Below the pieces are notes generated by a model. That model made no database searches, was not told the DNA's origin, and saw only the letters and a list, made by a program, of their open reading frames with translations. This document shows positions 30,710-48,692 of a stretch of 64,000 nt of DNA, piece by piece. The position numbers and the translations under genes were made by a program. The number at the start of each line of letters is the position of its first letter. Within the stretch, counting starts at the first letter, position 1. This DNA is from Isoetes taiwanensis (Eukaryota > Streptophyta > Lycopodiopsida > Isoetales > Isoetaceae): contig JAJEKV010000002.1 of the NCBI GenBank assembly GCA_021234155.1, positions 35,632,128-35,696,127 of the forward strand, given 5' to 3'.

Positions 30710-32400
30710 AGGAATGGTGGATGTTGGAAGGACTTAGTAGTATCAAATACTACACAAGTGAGGCTATCAAGGATGTCGATTGTGACATCCAGATGTATGT
30801 CATATTGAAGATGGTAGAATATTCGTGCATAAGGCTGGTGGAATATTACGTGACAATGTTTACGTAAGAAGCATAATGATATGCTTATATACCTAAGATA
30901 TTGGGTTAAGGTATGATCCATCAGAGATACGCACTCAAGCTATCCCAATGGTTGGAGTTGACTATCCTAGATACGTCGTACTAAGGGATATGGAAAGAGT
31001 TTAAATCAGTGAAAATAGCTAGAGTAAGTCTAGCATATACGGTGATGTTACATTCAAAAACACCCCGAGAATGGTTGGAAGGGTGTCAAAATAACCAATA
31101 ATGAGAGCTTAAGTACTCAAAGGTTCTAGATACTAATGAATTACTTCAGCGTTGTAAGCTGAGAGCATTTATTCGGTTTTGGGGATAAAAGTATGTGTAA
31201 AATATCGCATCCCCCTGATGGAAAAAAAGAAGGAGTACTCGATGACTTTGAGGATTATACCTTTAGGGATAACCGAGTCGAGGGCAATACATAGGAATTC
31301 CAAGTCCCGATAAAATCAAGACGAGGTGTATTGATCGAAGGGTTAAGATTATATAGACCAAGAATCCATATAGTCGACGAAAGTTACCCTACACGGAACA
31401 ATTCTAGGTAATCAAGTAGAAGTCGGAGGATCCGCTGCCTTGAGGCATAGACCCTTAGACGTTATGACTTTGAAACTCTTAAGAGTGTAAGGAACCGATA
31501 ATCTTGTGGCGATTACTAACGAAAGATCTAAAACATTGGGTTTTCCTATTAAGAGACCAGAGGTTTTAGTGCCTCCACTTCATTATGAGGGAGCCAAAGG
31601 CTTACAAGATTTGAAGTAATCAAAAGTTGAAGTTGACACGATAACTTAAGAAATTAAGGATGGTTAATACGGAGGACACAAAGGATCCTTAGTGAAAGAA
31701 GCCTTTAGAAAAGCTCTGCATATGAGGTAATAGCCTTCTGAATTATGGCATAATCCCGTGGGGGAAATCATAGGTTATGTTCCATAAGGCACTAAAGGAA
31801 TGGTTGAAATAACTAGAGACCCTATGAAAATATAAGCAAAAGATATACAAGTCCAACATAGAGTCGGCCCCTGTCCATTTGGGAAATAGGTGGCGAAGCC
31901 ACATCATAAAGGTACATAGGCAATGGGTTTGTTTGAAAGAACTACCACGGTTATAGTTTAGCTAAGTTAGAGTAGAGCTCTAGCATTGTGGGATGTGGAG
32001 ATATGTTTATTATGTACATACCATGTACACATACGATAAACATCTTAGGGAGGTAATCTAGGTGGCTTACACAAGGAGAGAAAGATAAGCGATCGCTCAA
32101 AATGTGCAAAGGACCGCCAATCCGCTGCATGCTAGGGTATGATGTGGTAGTTGGGGGTAAAAGCACTTATTTGGGTGTATCAAAAAACGTGCATTTTGAC
32201 GCCACATTTTGGCACCACCTTTGTGGTAGAATCGGTGGTGCATACCGGGCGGAGATTGCGGAGTGCTAATTAATGAGCGCTCTGTTATTTTGAATTTTAT
32301 GCCACGCCGTTGTCCACCTTTTGAATTAAGAAAGAATCACCTCTTCCTCTGCTTTTTGCCGCTTCTTGCCGATTGAACCCTAATGGAGTCGAATTGAACG
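30710..32400. other. Element interior without recognisable gene
   Basis: About 1.7 kb adjoining the 3' LTR. Short frames only, none above about 90 codons and none with a known motif. Near 32170-32350 composition shifts and a plus-strand leader-like stretch begins, leading into the gene-like segment at 32414. Confidence 0.4.
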
Positions 32401-33178
32401 CCACCGGTTACACGATGAAATCTCTCCTCAAACAAGAGATTGTGCCCCACGAAGATCTAAAGAAGCTTTGGGGTGACAGAGTTCCAAAGAAATCAAGCTA
32501 CGTATTTTCCCCAAATGTTTTGTTCAAACCGAAAAATTAAGGCATATGTTTTCTTGTACAAAGTTGAAGAATCCGAAAGCAATGAACAATACAAAGAGTT
32601 CATGCAAATTTACAAAGAATTACAGGGAAGCCACATACATGGGGTGGAATGGCTCCCCGAACCCGGGCAAAGGGCTTATTATCCGCATATAGAGGGGAGG
32701 TCAAGTTATTGGAAGAGCTTCTCTGATTATTATAAAACTCCCCGATGAGAAAGCCGAGGCCAGTTCTTCTAGACCCAAGAGAAAGCATAGGCAAATCCAA
32801 CCTCGGGCGAGGAGGAAAATAGTAAAAGTGACAGGGATGATGAAGATGATAGGGAAATAACCAAATCAGGTTCCTCTAGACCACACATTCAATCTGAACT
32901 CACAATCAAAATGTAAAAGCGTGAGCAATGTTCTGAGACCAAATTCAATTATTAGTTGTGTTACAAAAGAAAAAAATCTCAAGCTTGATCTAGATTATTT
33001 ATCAACACGTAAAAGGTAACATCAAATCCACTTCAAGAATCAGGTATGTCTACTACCATTTTGCATCATGTTGGTCAGATTGTCATGTTGTGTCTCTATG
33101 ATGCCATCCGTGGGGGTATTTCGCAATGGATGCCGAATGATAGATGAGGTATGTGTGGTGGTGGTGAGTTGTTGGCAT

Positions 33179-33797
33179 CCACCATGTCCCACACCACACC
33201 CCACTCCATCTCCCACCACTACACTCTACCATCTCCCACCGCCACACCCCACACCACACACCACCACCACACTCCACCACCACACTCCACCACCACCACC
33301 ACACACACCACCACCATCACCACACTCCTCCACCACCACCACACTCCACCACCACCACCACATTCCACCACCACCACCACACTCCTCTACCACCACCACA
33401 CTCCACCACCACCACCACACCCACCACCACCACACCACACCACCAGACTCCACCATGTCCCACACCACAATCCACCACCACCACACTCCACCACAACCAC
33501 ACCACACCCCACCACCACACCCCCACACTCACCACCACCACCACACCACACCCCACCACCACACCCCATCACCACACTCCACACCAACCACACCACACCC
33601 CACCACCACACCCCACACTCCACCACCACCACACCACACCCCCCACCACCACCCCCATCACCACACTCCACCATGTCCCACACCACACTCCACCACCACA
33701 CACACACACCACCACCACCACCACCACACACCACCACCACCACCACCACCACCACCACCCCACCACCACCACTGCATTACCACCACCACCACCACAA
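33179..33797. repeat. Compound CCA/CAC microsatellite, about 620 bp
   Basis: Nearly pure CAC/CCA triplets with ACACC interruptions and several CACCATGTCCCACACC inserts. Apparent His/Thr/Pro-rich reading frames in this tract are by-products of the triplets, not genes. Confidence 0.95.
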
Positions 33798-34805
33798 ATG
33801 TTGTGGGTGTGTAATCACAAAATCCAGATGTTGTGTGGTGTGTGGTATGTGGTGGTGTGTAGAGACTACCTTGTGTTGTGTGGTGTGTGATTGTGGTTTT
33901 CCATCAAGACGCGGGCTTACTATGTTAGGAGGCTGACATATACGTGAGTGTTTTGTTTTGCGCACTATGGCGTGACTTGTGAAGGAATGGTTGGCTGCAA
34001 CATCAGCTAGGTTTGATAGATGCAAGCAACGATTGCAAGCAAAACGAGGATAGGAAAAATGATATCAAAAGAAAGATTGAGTTGATGGAGCATAAAGCAT
34101 CAGAAATTAGAGCTGATTTGCAATGTGATGGCAATCAATCATGACAAAGAACCCGAGCAAAGCAGAGGGTGTTCGGGTTGTGTTTAACTAAAGGATGAAG
34201 AGCTAAATGGTACAAAGTTGCCCGGGCTGAAACAATTAAATAAGGAATTAATGTAACCTAAAATTGAGCTAAAGGCATGTGAAGACTTATCACGGAGTCA
34301 AGCTACCTCGAATGCAAAGATTTGAGATTTTTTCTCGAGCGTAGTGGTCATGACACTCCTTTAGATCCCGTGACTTCCAATGCTTCCCGAGGCGTAAGAA
34401 GAGGGTGATGAAGGTTGTCCATTTTGTGGACGCTTGTCTAAAATGGGAGGGTAAAATGTTGCCAGTTGTGATAATAGAATGCAAATACCAAGATCACATT
34501 CCATGTCTATCACACCATTTGAGGTAAATATTATCATCTCTAACCCTCGCCTAAAGACTCTATTGATTTTGAATTTGTTTTGCGTATAACTCTAGAACCT
34601 CGCTGCAGCCCCAGCCCAGGGCCACATTATGACCGAGACATGGCTTTTTGCTTTTTGGTGTTCGAAAGGGTACCACAAGAACCAATAGACACAAGTAAGT
34701 CCAAAGAGGGGTGAAAGCAAGGTTTGGGAAGTCTCGATGCTTGTACTCGTGTCTTTTCATCCCCGCTTAGTCTCTTCCATCCCGGGCTTAGTCTTTTTGT
34801 TTGTC

Positions 34806-34880
34806 CTGTTTATTGTATCTAAAGTGCCCCCGATGAGATCGCCGCTCATTCTAGGGGGCACTTTAGATATATATAAACAG
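34806..34880. repeat. Long hairpin (arms about 26 bp)
   Basis: Arms at 34806-34831 and 34854-34880 pair almost perfectly around a 22-nt loop. The core TCTAAAGTGCCCCC pairs with GGGGGCACTTTAGA, and the outer part is TGTTTAT against ATAAACA. It could be a tiny MITE or a small-RNA-type fold. Confidence 0.75.
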
Positions 34881-35758
34881 AACATCGAAAAGAGAGTAAA
34901 AGCCCGGGTGCGGACCCTCTTGAATGGTTGTCAACTCACCAGTTTTTGATATTGTTCGCTGCAAACAATATAGATTCGCCGCAAACAAGTGCCTTAACTA
35001 ATGTTTATCGATGTTGTCACAGTGCCCATCGACTTAGTGTTTGCACTTGCGTAAATTTGAGACCAAGGATATCCAACGCTATCCACGCCGATCAATAGTT
35101 ATGAGATCTGCAAGATACCTCCCGGTTGTACCTAGAATTCACCCCATTTGATACTCTAAGTCAATCCCAAATACCGACGGCATGGAGACTCCAAAACGAA
35201 ATTTGATAGTCAATCAATGCACATGATCAAGTAAGTACCGATGCCACATACATGATTTATTTTTTTGTATTTTTCTGTGGTCTTCCTCATTTCAATTATG
35301 TTGCAGAGATAAATGCTACTGCAACTGGAAGCCATGACGAAGAGATTCCTAGTGCATCTGATTTAGGGGGGAAAATTAATTCCCTTGAGATTCATTCTGT
35401 ACGGGGTCCTTCACCAGAAAAAAGTTTTGGTGCTGAATATGAGCCAAATGCGGATGCAGGTGATGAAATTGACAAAGAAACCCCGGATCCTTCAATTTCA
35501 CAACAAACCAGGGTTTTAGCTTCTCAAAAGCTCGAAGACGAATCTTAATTTCTGGATGTTGGTCCAGAAACTTCTTGAACAATAGCATCTGCATGAAATG
35601 AACACTAAACTGTTAGGATGTGTATACCACACCAAACCATGCACCATACTCATCATATTCACTTAACGAGCACCTTAGTGTTGTGTACATTAATATTGAC
35701 ACACCACACCACACCCCCCCACCACACACCATACCATTCACCACACACCATACACCAA

Positions 35759-36275
35759 ATGGTGGGAGTGTGGAGTGGTGGTGGAGTGTGGTGGTGGTGG
35801 AGTGTGGTGGTGGGGGTGGTGGTGGTGGATTGTGGTGGTGGGGGTGGTGGAGTGGTGTGTGGTGGTGGTGGGGGGTGGTGGTGGAGTGTGGTGGAGTGGT
35901 GTGTGGTGTGGTGGTGGGGGGCGGTGGTGGGGGGTGGTGGGGAGTGGTGTGTGGTGGTGGTGGTGGGGTGGTGGTGGTGGTGGTGTGTGTAGTGGTGTGT
36001 GGTGCTATGATGTGGTGTGGTGGAGGTGGTGGCGGGGTGTGGTGATCGTGGTGGTGTGTGGTGGAGGTGGTGGTGGTGGAGTGTGGTGGGGGGTGTAGTG
36101 GTGGTGGTGTGGTGTGGTGTTGTGGATTGTGGTGTGATGTGGTGGTGGTGGAGTGTGGTGGTGGTGGTGGAGGGGTGTGGCGGGATGTGTGTGTGCATGT
36201 GGTGGTAATGTGGTGGTCGCAAAGATGTGGTGGTAGTCTATGGTGATGGGATAGATGGGGTGTGGTGGGTGAGGG
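35759..36275. repeat. Compound TGG/GTG microsatellite, inverted relative to 33179-33797
   Basis: About 500 bp of GTG/GGT triplets with GTGGAGTG interruptions. It is preceded at 35698-35755 by a short CCA-rich stretch, so a local hairpin around CACCAAATGGTG is also possible. Together with 33179-33797 it forms a pair of complementary arms about 2 kb apart. Confidence 0.92.
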
Positions 36276-36289
36276 GGAGATTCTCCAGA

Positions 36290-37962
36290 TCATACATTAA
36301 CATGCACACACCCACATGACACCATGGACATAATGCAACCCACACCACACCACACCACACCATCACGACACTACACATCACATCACATCACTTTTATCCT
36401 ATTTCGTCTGACATAAAAAATCTGCCTAGCCTGCTCTCATAAACACTTCTGAAATTGTGACACCCCGATAATAATTACATTCCTCTTCTAATCATTAGAA
36501 AAGGATCCGGGTCCTAAATCCTCGTCCTACGCCCCATTTTTTGGCGCTTTCATTCCCAATTCGCCAAATCGAAGAAGTTCATTCCGCAAACATGGTAGGA
36601 TCCATGTTCGTGAGATCACTACGGGCTATTGTAGGGTGACCGAGGAGGGCATTCGCACATGTTAAACAGTGGCTCGTGATAAATCTCCTCGAAGGTGGAT
36701 ATGCCTAAATCCACCTTCTTTGCTGATTTCAATCCAACCTAAAGGCATACAAATGTGACCGATGTTGGGCCTTCAATGGCTATGCTTGGAGTCGATTGAC
36801 AGAAGAGAGCTCTTAGACAGAGTTCATGAGCTTATAGTTACATGTCTGCCGCAAGGGCAGCCGGTATATTTGTTCTTCACCACTTGTCCGCCTCGACTCG
36901 CAGAATAAATGATTTTAATCGGGCGTATGCGTGCACTTACCACCGTGGATGCAGAAGCAATCGCAAACCTCATCCTGTTAAATTGATGACCGCAGAAAGC
37001 TTAGATGCTTTAGTGCGTAAAACAATAATTTTGATGCACCAGCCGAGCTACCATACCAAAGATTTCCCTTGCTTAGGAAATCATGCATGTAAATTTAGTT
37101 CTCGCACAGAGCTTTCAATGGAAAGCCAAATTTTGTAAAGCCAAATTTTGTAAGATCCTTTTTTAATATATCATACTTTCCAACAGAGTCAGCGGCTTGA
37201 ATCTGATTGTCTTTATTCAACAAAAATTTGTATCTTAGGATCGCTTAGTTATAGCTCAAATATTTTTAGACCTGTACACACACCCAAAGAAAGGAGTACT
37301 CAATTGGCCATGTTCTAATAATATTCCAAACATTAAATATTGCATTTCGCACTAGAGTCAACTACACACACCACATGCCGCATACAAGTACACCACAATC
37401 ACTCGCATAAACACAATAACCACCACATGCACCACCATACTAAGCACCATAACTAAGAAAACATGATTAATGTAAATAAACTAACCTCGTGATTCCTCCG
37501 ATAGTGGGCAGCATGTTCTTCTCTTACATTTCTCTCCAATCTTCTAGTTCTAACATCCTTTGTGTTAGGAGACACTCGTGTTCTCAATCCAAAATTTTTG
37601 AATCTTTTCTATATGTTCATCCGAAATTGCATCGAATCTTTTTAGCCCTCTTGTAAGAAACCCATTTCCCACCATTGTAATCGATCTCTTCCCTCTTTTT
37701 CTTTGCCTTTTGCGTGTTTCTTGGGTGAACACCTAATACCTTTCCAAGATCTCACCGGGCTGATTTTGTCACTTGTTTCGAATCCGCACGGGCAAGGGTA
37801 CGTATATTGCAAGACAGCCTATTCTTGGTCGCTAGGCGCCATTTGCCGTAGAGAGTTTGATACCGCATGGAGTCCCGTGAGGCTCCTTATAACGATGCTC
37901 TTGGCTTCCAAATCCTTTAATTCTTCACCTATGAATTTTTCCAATGTTTTATCCCTCAAAAA
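36290..37962. other. Element interior, no supported gene
   Basis: Short frames only. A minus-strand frame around 37500-37720, with ISDEHIEKIQKFW and EEHAAHYR preserved across a frameshift, looks protein-like, but I recognise no family and cannot define ends. A CACACCACATG-rich patch lies at about 37370-37440. Confidence 0.3.
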
Positions 37963-40282
37963 TCAAGTAAAATTTCTTTCTTCGCTATCCTCCATTCTTT
38001 TGGTCTGCTTATGGAAAGACGTTAGCAAACTAAGGACAATACGCATTTATCGCTTGCACTTCTTGATGAACCTGATCCTTCCTCGCCACCCCCGCAAGCT
38101 CCAATTTTTCTTCTCTTCTTCTTTTCCGCGCCTTTTCTTCAACATTTCTTGTTCCTTGGTTCTTCTTCGCTTTCTCCCCGTCTCTAAAATGCCGGGTTGT
38201 GTACGATTACCTCATCAACATCCATATCCACAATGGATTGAGCTTGCGAGAAGGAGGGAGCCAAAGAACAGACGCAGTGCAAAGAAATGTGAAGGGGCCA
38301 AAGAATAGGAATTTGAATTTGAATTTTAGTTTTTGAAATTAGAATTTCCTCCACAAATGAAAGGACTCTATTCTTAAATACCGCAAAATGAGCTGTGCCA
38401 TAATTATACTTTCATACCATAAAAGTGGTGGATGCAATGCCACATTTTGGGGGACAGGGGGACAAAATTTAATTGAACACCACAAAGAAAGCTTACCCTT
38501 GGCACTTGAAATAAATGTCAAGGGCCAATAGAATAAAGCTTAAGGTAGTGGGGTTGAGTAGTACAATAGTACAATTCCGTGATAAGTAGCTTAATAGCGC
38601 TTACTCAAGCAATGTTCAATGTGTCTTGCATAGACACCTAAGACTAGCTTTCCCACATGATCCATATCTGGATCAGACAGAGATGACGCCATGGATTACA
38701 TGGGGGTGCAAGTTAACATATACAGGACTTGAACATTGATACAAGTCGGGATTATATTAAACGTAGGTAATTGTAGAAAGGCTCACAAAATACAAGGCGT
38801 GCACCTTGATGACCTGTGTAACTTACGATTCCTACAAAGGCTCGGGCCATTTTAGGCCATGACTATGGCTTAAATGAGGATGCCAAGTCATTTGGAATGC
38901 CACAACAATGTGATAACAGACGTGAAGGAGTAAATGGATTGGTGACTCTACTGAATAAAGGTCACAGCCAACGGGTGAATTGTCTAGCTTATCCGATAGA
39001 AAGGTTATTACCTAACATGAGGACATATGACGTACCCCCAGAGAGTTGAACACAAGATCTCTGAATAGAGGAGGCCTATCTTGAGGGGTCTTTGGGTCGT
39101 ACTGTCCTTTGGGATATTCACATAATCCCTTGGAATACGTAAGTTCATTTTATGAACTTAAAGACGCTCGTGCATTAAAATAATGGTTGGAAATACCTTG
39201 CCCGCACTAACGCCGATATCCTAGGAGAGTTGACTGGACAACAATGCTTGGTTTGCATTAGATTGATATACTAGAACAATTCTAAGTGATCGACTAAAAG
39301 GAATTCCAGTATGGTAGAATATCCTTGTGTAGAATTGGAACGAGTGAAGATATACTGCAAGTCGAGATAACAGTAGGTAGAGTCATGTGGCAGCTCAAAG
39401 TGTAATTGAAAATTAAGGACGAAGAATTTATAGACTAGAATGATTTACATTAGGAAGACAGAGTTACTACTGAATAGGAGAGAGATGGGTTATTATATCC
39501 ATTGAATACGTAGAGGAAGCATTTCCTCATCGTAATGAATGGGGGCAGAATAAAAGGACAAGGTTGCATTCTAGGTGTGCGGGGATAAGATATTGGTTGC
39601 GTTCCACGGTTACAAAGTTCCACGACGAGCATCTGTCGCGGCGGGGAAATGAGGAATTCGGTCTCCTTCCTTGAATCGTGGATCCGTTCGCCACGTTACG
39701 GAGATTAACATCGAACTTGGCCATGTCGATGTAAGTGTTGAAAGGCGCTTGGCGAGGAAGAAAAACGATAGTGCAGGAGCGGTCAGCGGAGGTCGGCTAC
39801 GGCAGAGAGAGGTCGACTCCCGTGGCGGGGAAAGAAATTTTTTTTTTTTTCCATACGTATTTTATACAGCGGACCGTATAGGTGCGCTGAGTGCAAAATA
39901 CGTCCCTAACTTTCGATTGTAAACACTCAATCTGCAGGCAGCGCACCTTTTGGATTCTAGCCTGGGGTCGCCATTTTGACCTCGGGAAATGTGCCCCCTA
40001 GGGTATTTGGGATGTGCCCGAGACATTGGAGCCATTTTCGCCTTCATCCGAGCTACCTATTAAAAGTTAAAGCCCGTCTAAACCTGGGTCCTCCAACTAC
40101 ACCTTTTTCCCTCCAAAATCACCCTAAAATTCCTAAATCTCAAACAATTTGTTACATCAACCTAGCACAAGACTAAATCACCGAAAAGTTGGGCAGTCCA
40201 ACTAGCTTAAACTCCCGCTCAACTACCGAACTAACGGGTTAGAGATTTGGTCAGTGCTATGATTTCGGTCAACCAAAATCAT
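37963..40282 (-). other. Leader/interior of minus-strand LTR element, shared with copy A
   Basis: Homologous to 1-2330. Read on the minus strand it follows the primer-binding site as a long untranslated leader with short frames. A 65-codon frame at 39527-39724 (MAKFDVNLRN...) is kept in both copies but matches nothing I know. Confidence 0.5.
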
Positions 40283-40295
40283 GGCTCTGATACCA
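40283..40295 (-). other. Primer-binding site, initiator tRNA-Met type (copy B)
   Basis: TGGTATCAGAGCC on the minus strand, one base inside the 5' LTR. It identifies 40297-41853 as the 5' LTR. Confidence 0.92.
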
Positions 40296-40296
40296 T

Positions 40297-41853
40297 TGTG
40301 ATGCTCCCTGAACATATACGACACTCTGGACGTATACATACAGGGACTTTCCCCTCCCATGGCAATCAGCTCACCATGAGCAGGGCCCTCCGTCTAACTC
40401 AGACCATCCATAGAAAGATGCCCGGGTGAAGGACACGGAGGTGTCATTCGGCCCACGCCTTCAATGGGAATCCTAAGTCGCGGAAGCGTGAATACAAGGT
40501 TAGCATACAGCATAATCATATAACAAATAACCACCACGAAGGGTGGCACATCCATCCAACTGATGAGAACAGAGAAGATACATCTAAGGCTAAGGAAAAC
40601 ATCCCAAACCCAAGGTTCTACCCCGGCTCAGACTCCAATGGGGATCGACTGACGGCTAGGTCTCAGGAGTTCAGCAGACAGAATCTTAACATGGCGTTGG
40701 CTGGCATAGAACATTGGCTAGGGTTGTCCACTCCATCGGCCCCTCCTGTGCACACTTTGCAGATGAGCTGAATCAAGCTATGGCGCCATTGTAGCCTTCC
40801 GGAGACGCAATCCCAAGGTATCACCCTTCGGGACTACTCCGGGTTACATCTCCCCGGTCCGATGAGGCAGATCAGAGAAGTGTCCCTTCCCAGAGTCGCA
40901 GTGAATCCATGGGTGAGCTAGAGAATACGTGCCGCATCAGCGACCCCCGCATCCGTACCCGACCTACTCCCCTAACTTTATCTTCAAAGTACAGGATGAT
41001 CACACCACTGTACCCAGGGAGTGTCAGACCCATACCCGGCCCTCTACGTGACCGGCTATTAGGCCTAGCTCACTGAAGGAGTCCCCGTAGCCTTTTATGC
41101 TCAGGCGAGACTCCACCCCACACTTCATCACTACGGCCCCTTGTCTGGTAGATTCCACAGCTCGGTGGGATCTTGTACACAGGCCGCATCTAATGGGAAT
41201 AATACAGGGCTCTATCTAGGAGCATACTACCATACATGGGCTCAGAGGTCTCTACCCCCCCTTAATCCCTGTTTACAAGAGGAACTAGCAGAGAGACTAC
41301 CAAATACATCCATACATCACAGAACATGAACATGAACAAGAACAAAGAACAGTTCTAACTATCAAACAAGGGTTAATCAACAGCAAAAGACCAACAAAGA
41401 AGCCTAACAGAGGCGCTAACCTACTAGAATCACAACTAAGCTAACTATGTACTAACCGGAACCATAGCTAGCTCCACTATCCCCCTGGGTCGCCATCCTT
41501 TTGGCTGGAACAGGGTCGAACAGCATCTCAGGGTTGGGCAGCATCTCCTCCTCCATCTCCAATTGCCATAAATCGAATTGGGGCACAAAAGCCCCAATTT
41601 GGGTGTCCCATATTGGAAACCCTGCCTTGCCCAATCGATTTGGGCCAAGTGGCATGTCATTAATTAACTAATTAAGCTAATTAGGTTAATTAGGACAAAA
41701 ATACACTTAATTAGGTTCTATTAATTTAGCATAGCTAAATTAATCCCTTTTAGGTCAACCCCCTAGGTTAACATACCCCATAGTGGCATATCCCTACTAC
41801 GTGGCGTGTCAGTATATTTATACGTATACCGTATAAATACGTGGAACGTCACA
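40297..41853 (-). repeat. 5' LTR of the minus-strand element
   Basis: 1557 bp with ends TGTGACG-type and CATCACA on the minus strand, followed inward by the primer-binding site. It matches the other two LTRs throughout, including the AT-rich TTAATTA block at about 41660-41755. Confidence 0.9.
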
Positions 41854-42973
41854 TTTTTCCTCCCACATGGGGGGTTTTTTCATCCCAGTGGTAGAGACAC
41901 ATTGTACAGGGTTTTTGTGGTCTTCTTTTGTGTTTGGATATTTTCCGATATATTGTATCACCGTCTCATAGGCCAGTTGGCCTCCGTGGACGTTAAAATA
42001 TACTTCCTTCCTTCCTTCCTTCCTTCCTTGAAATCAACTTCCAAAATATCATTTTTTTTATATCTTTCACACGCTTCTATTTTATTTATGTCTAAACTTC
42101 TATTGCAGATTTGATGGGTTTACATGCACATTCCAAGATAAGTCATTTAAGGGTTACAACATGGAAATTCTCAATCAAGTGATAAAATGTCACTCTCTGG
42201 TTCTGTCTACTCATATCTAACCTAGCCAGAACCTTTTAATCTAACCTAGCCAGAACCTTTTAGTCAACTGATACATGGGAAATAAAATTCTTCAAAGATT
42301 GGATAATTGTTTCTACATTTTTCTAGTCATTATCTATACTAGACCAAAGATATTTGTATTTTGGGTTAATGAAGTTGATAGAAAACCATTTGTGTTGATA
42401 AGACAACTATTAATGGTCTACTCTTAGTACAAGCTGCTTGTTAATTGGTATTTTTCCAAGCGTACCAGCCAGGTTTTGGTCCCATGATTCAGACAGAGGT
42501 TACGCTTATCAGTATGGTTGTCTTTACATTTTCTCTACTGAGAGATACCCATTTTTTTGCAAGTATCAAGTTAGAGGAATTGTGTTGGCATATACATCAG
42601 TTATGTACTGGCCGAAAGTTGCTCCTTGGTTTCCTAAAACTATCTTTAATTGGGTTGCTCCTTGGTTTCCTAAAACTATCTTTAAGTGGTTATGTACTGG
42701 ACGGACAAACAAGATGAAGAAGCCTCCATCTACAACATAGCTGCAAGGGCAACTCACAGTGCGTTTTACGTTTTACTCTACTACCTCTTTAACGGTTTTT
42801 TCTCTCTCTCTCTCTTTTTATCTAGAAGTAATCAAAATAAGACCAAAACAAAAGAAAATGAGAGCTTAGATATTGATTCAAAAGAACGAGTGGATACAAA
42901 ATTGTATGCCAGCATTGGCAAAACCCTTTGCTACAAGGGCTACAGCTGTTTCCAGAGTCAAACATAATGAGTG
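41854..42973. other. Spacer between LTR and synthetase 3' end (copy B)
   Basis: Contains (TTCC)n at about 42003-42029, a 24-bp direct repeat at about 42220-42260, and two 36-bp tandem units at about 42618-42689 (four in copy A). The right part probably holds the 3' UTR of the synthetase. A plus-strand open frame of 100 codons over the tandem units lacks an ATG at its head and is not called as a gene. Confidence 0.55.

Positions 42974-48692
<5,719 letters not shown>

Larger units (their letters stand above)
32414..35548 (+). pseudogene. Remains of a multi-exon gene (unknown) inside the LTR element, opposite strand
   Basis: Three gene-like pieces lie on the plus strand, antisense to the element. 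Piece 1 (32414 to about 33018) opens with ATG (MKSLLKQEIVPHEDLKKLWG), shifts frame near 32527, continues through KAYVFLYKVEESESNEQYK and HGVEWLPEPGQRAYYPH, then a Ser/Arg/Lys-rich tail up to a possible GT donor. Piece 2 (about 34016-34143) is charged and helix-like (DRKNDIKRKIELMEHKASEI). Piece 3 follows a TTGCAG acceptor at 35307 and is an acidic terminal exon (DEEIPSASDLGG, NADAGDEIDKETPDPS) with a stop at 35546-35548. I do not recognise the family. Retained intron-like gaps point to capture at the DNA level or a nested insertion. Confidence 0.4.
29131..41853 (-). mobile_element. Full-length 12.7-kb LTR retrotransposon, large and apparently non-autonomous
   Basis: Two LTRs of about 1.56 kb (5' at 40297-41853, 3' at 29131-30696, read on the minus strand) flank 9.6 kb. 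A primer-binding site lies one base inside the 5' LTR, and a purine tract (AAGGTGGGGAGAA on the minus strand) abuts the 3' LTR. Flanking bases are TTTTT on the right and GTTTT on the left, compatible with a 5-bp target duplication, though a T-run is weak evidence. No RT, integrase or gag motif is recognisable inside on either strand. This fits a LARD-type non-autonomous element, or an element whose coding part was replaced by other DNA. The left neighbour is a LINE tail and the right neighbour is the synthetase. Confidence 0.8.

Noticed and set aside
33068-33936. Long His/Thr/Pro-rich and Trp/Val/Gly-rich open frames
   Set aside because: They are translations of the CCA/TGG triplet tracts in several frames on both strands, not genes.
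35613-36293. 226-codon frame on the minus strand
   Set aside because: Same cause: the TGG/GTG microsatellite read as His/Thr/Pro repeats.
37703-38308. 201-codon plus-strand frame
   Set aside because: Not kept in copy A beyond short pieces and no known domain. The minus strand looks more protein-like in part but is also broken.
42438-42740. 100-codon plus-strand frame (and its 137-codon copy A version)
   Set aside because: The apparent start is not ATG and the openness comes from 36-bp repeats. The opposite strand is equally open.
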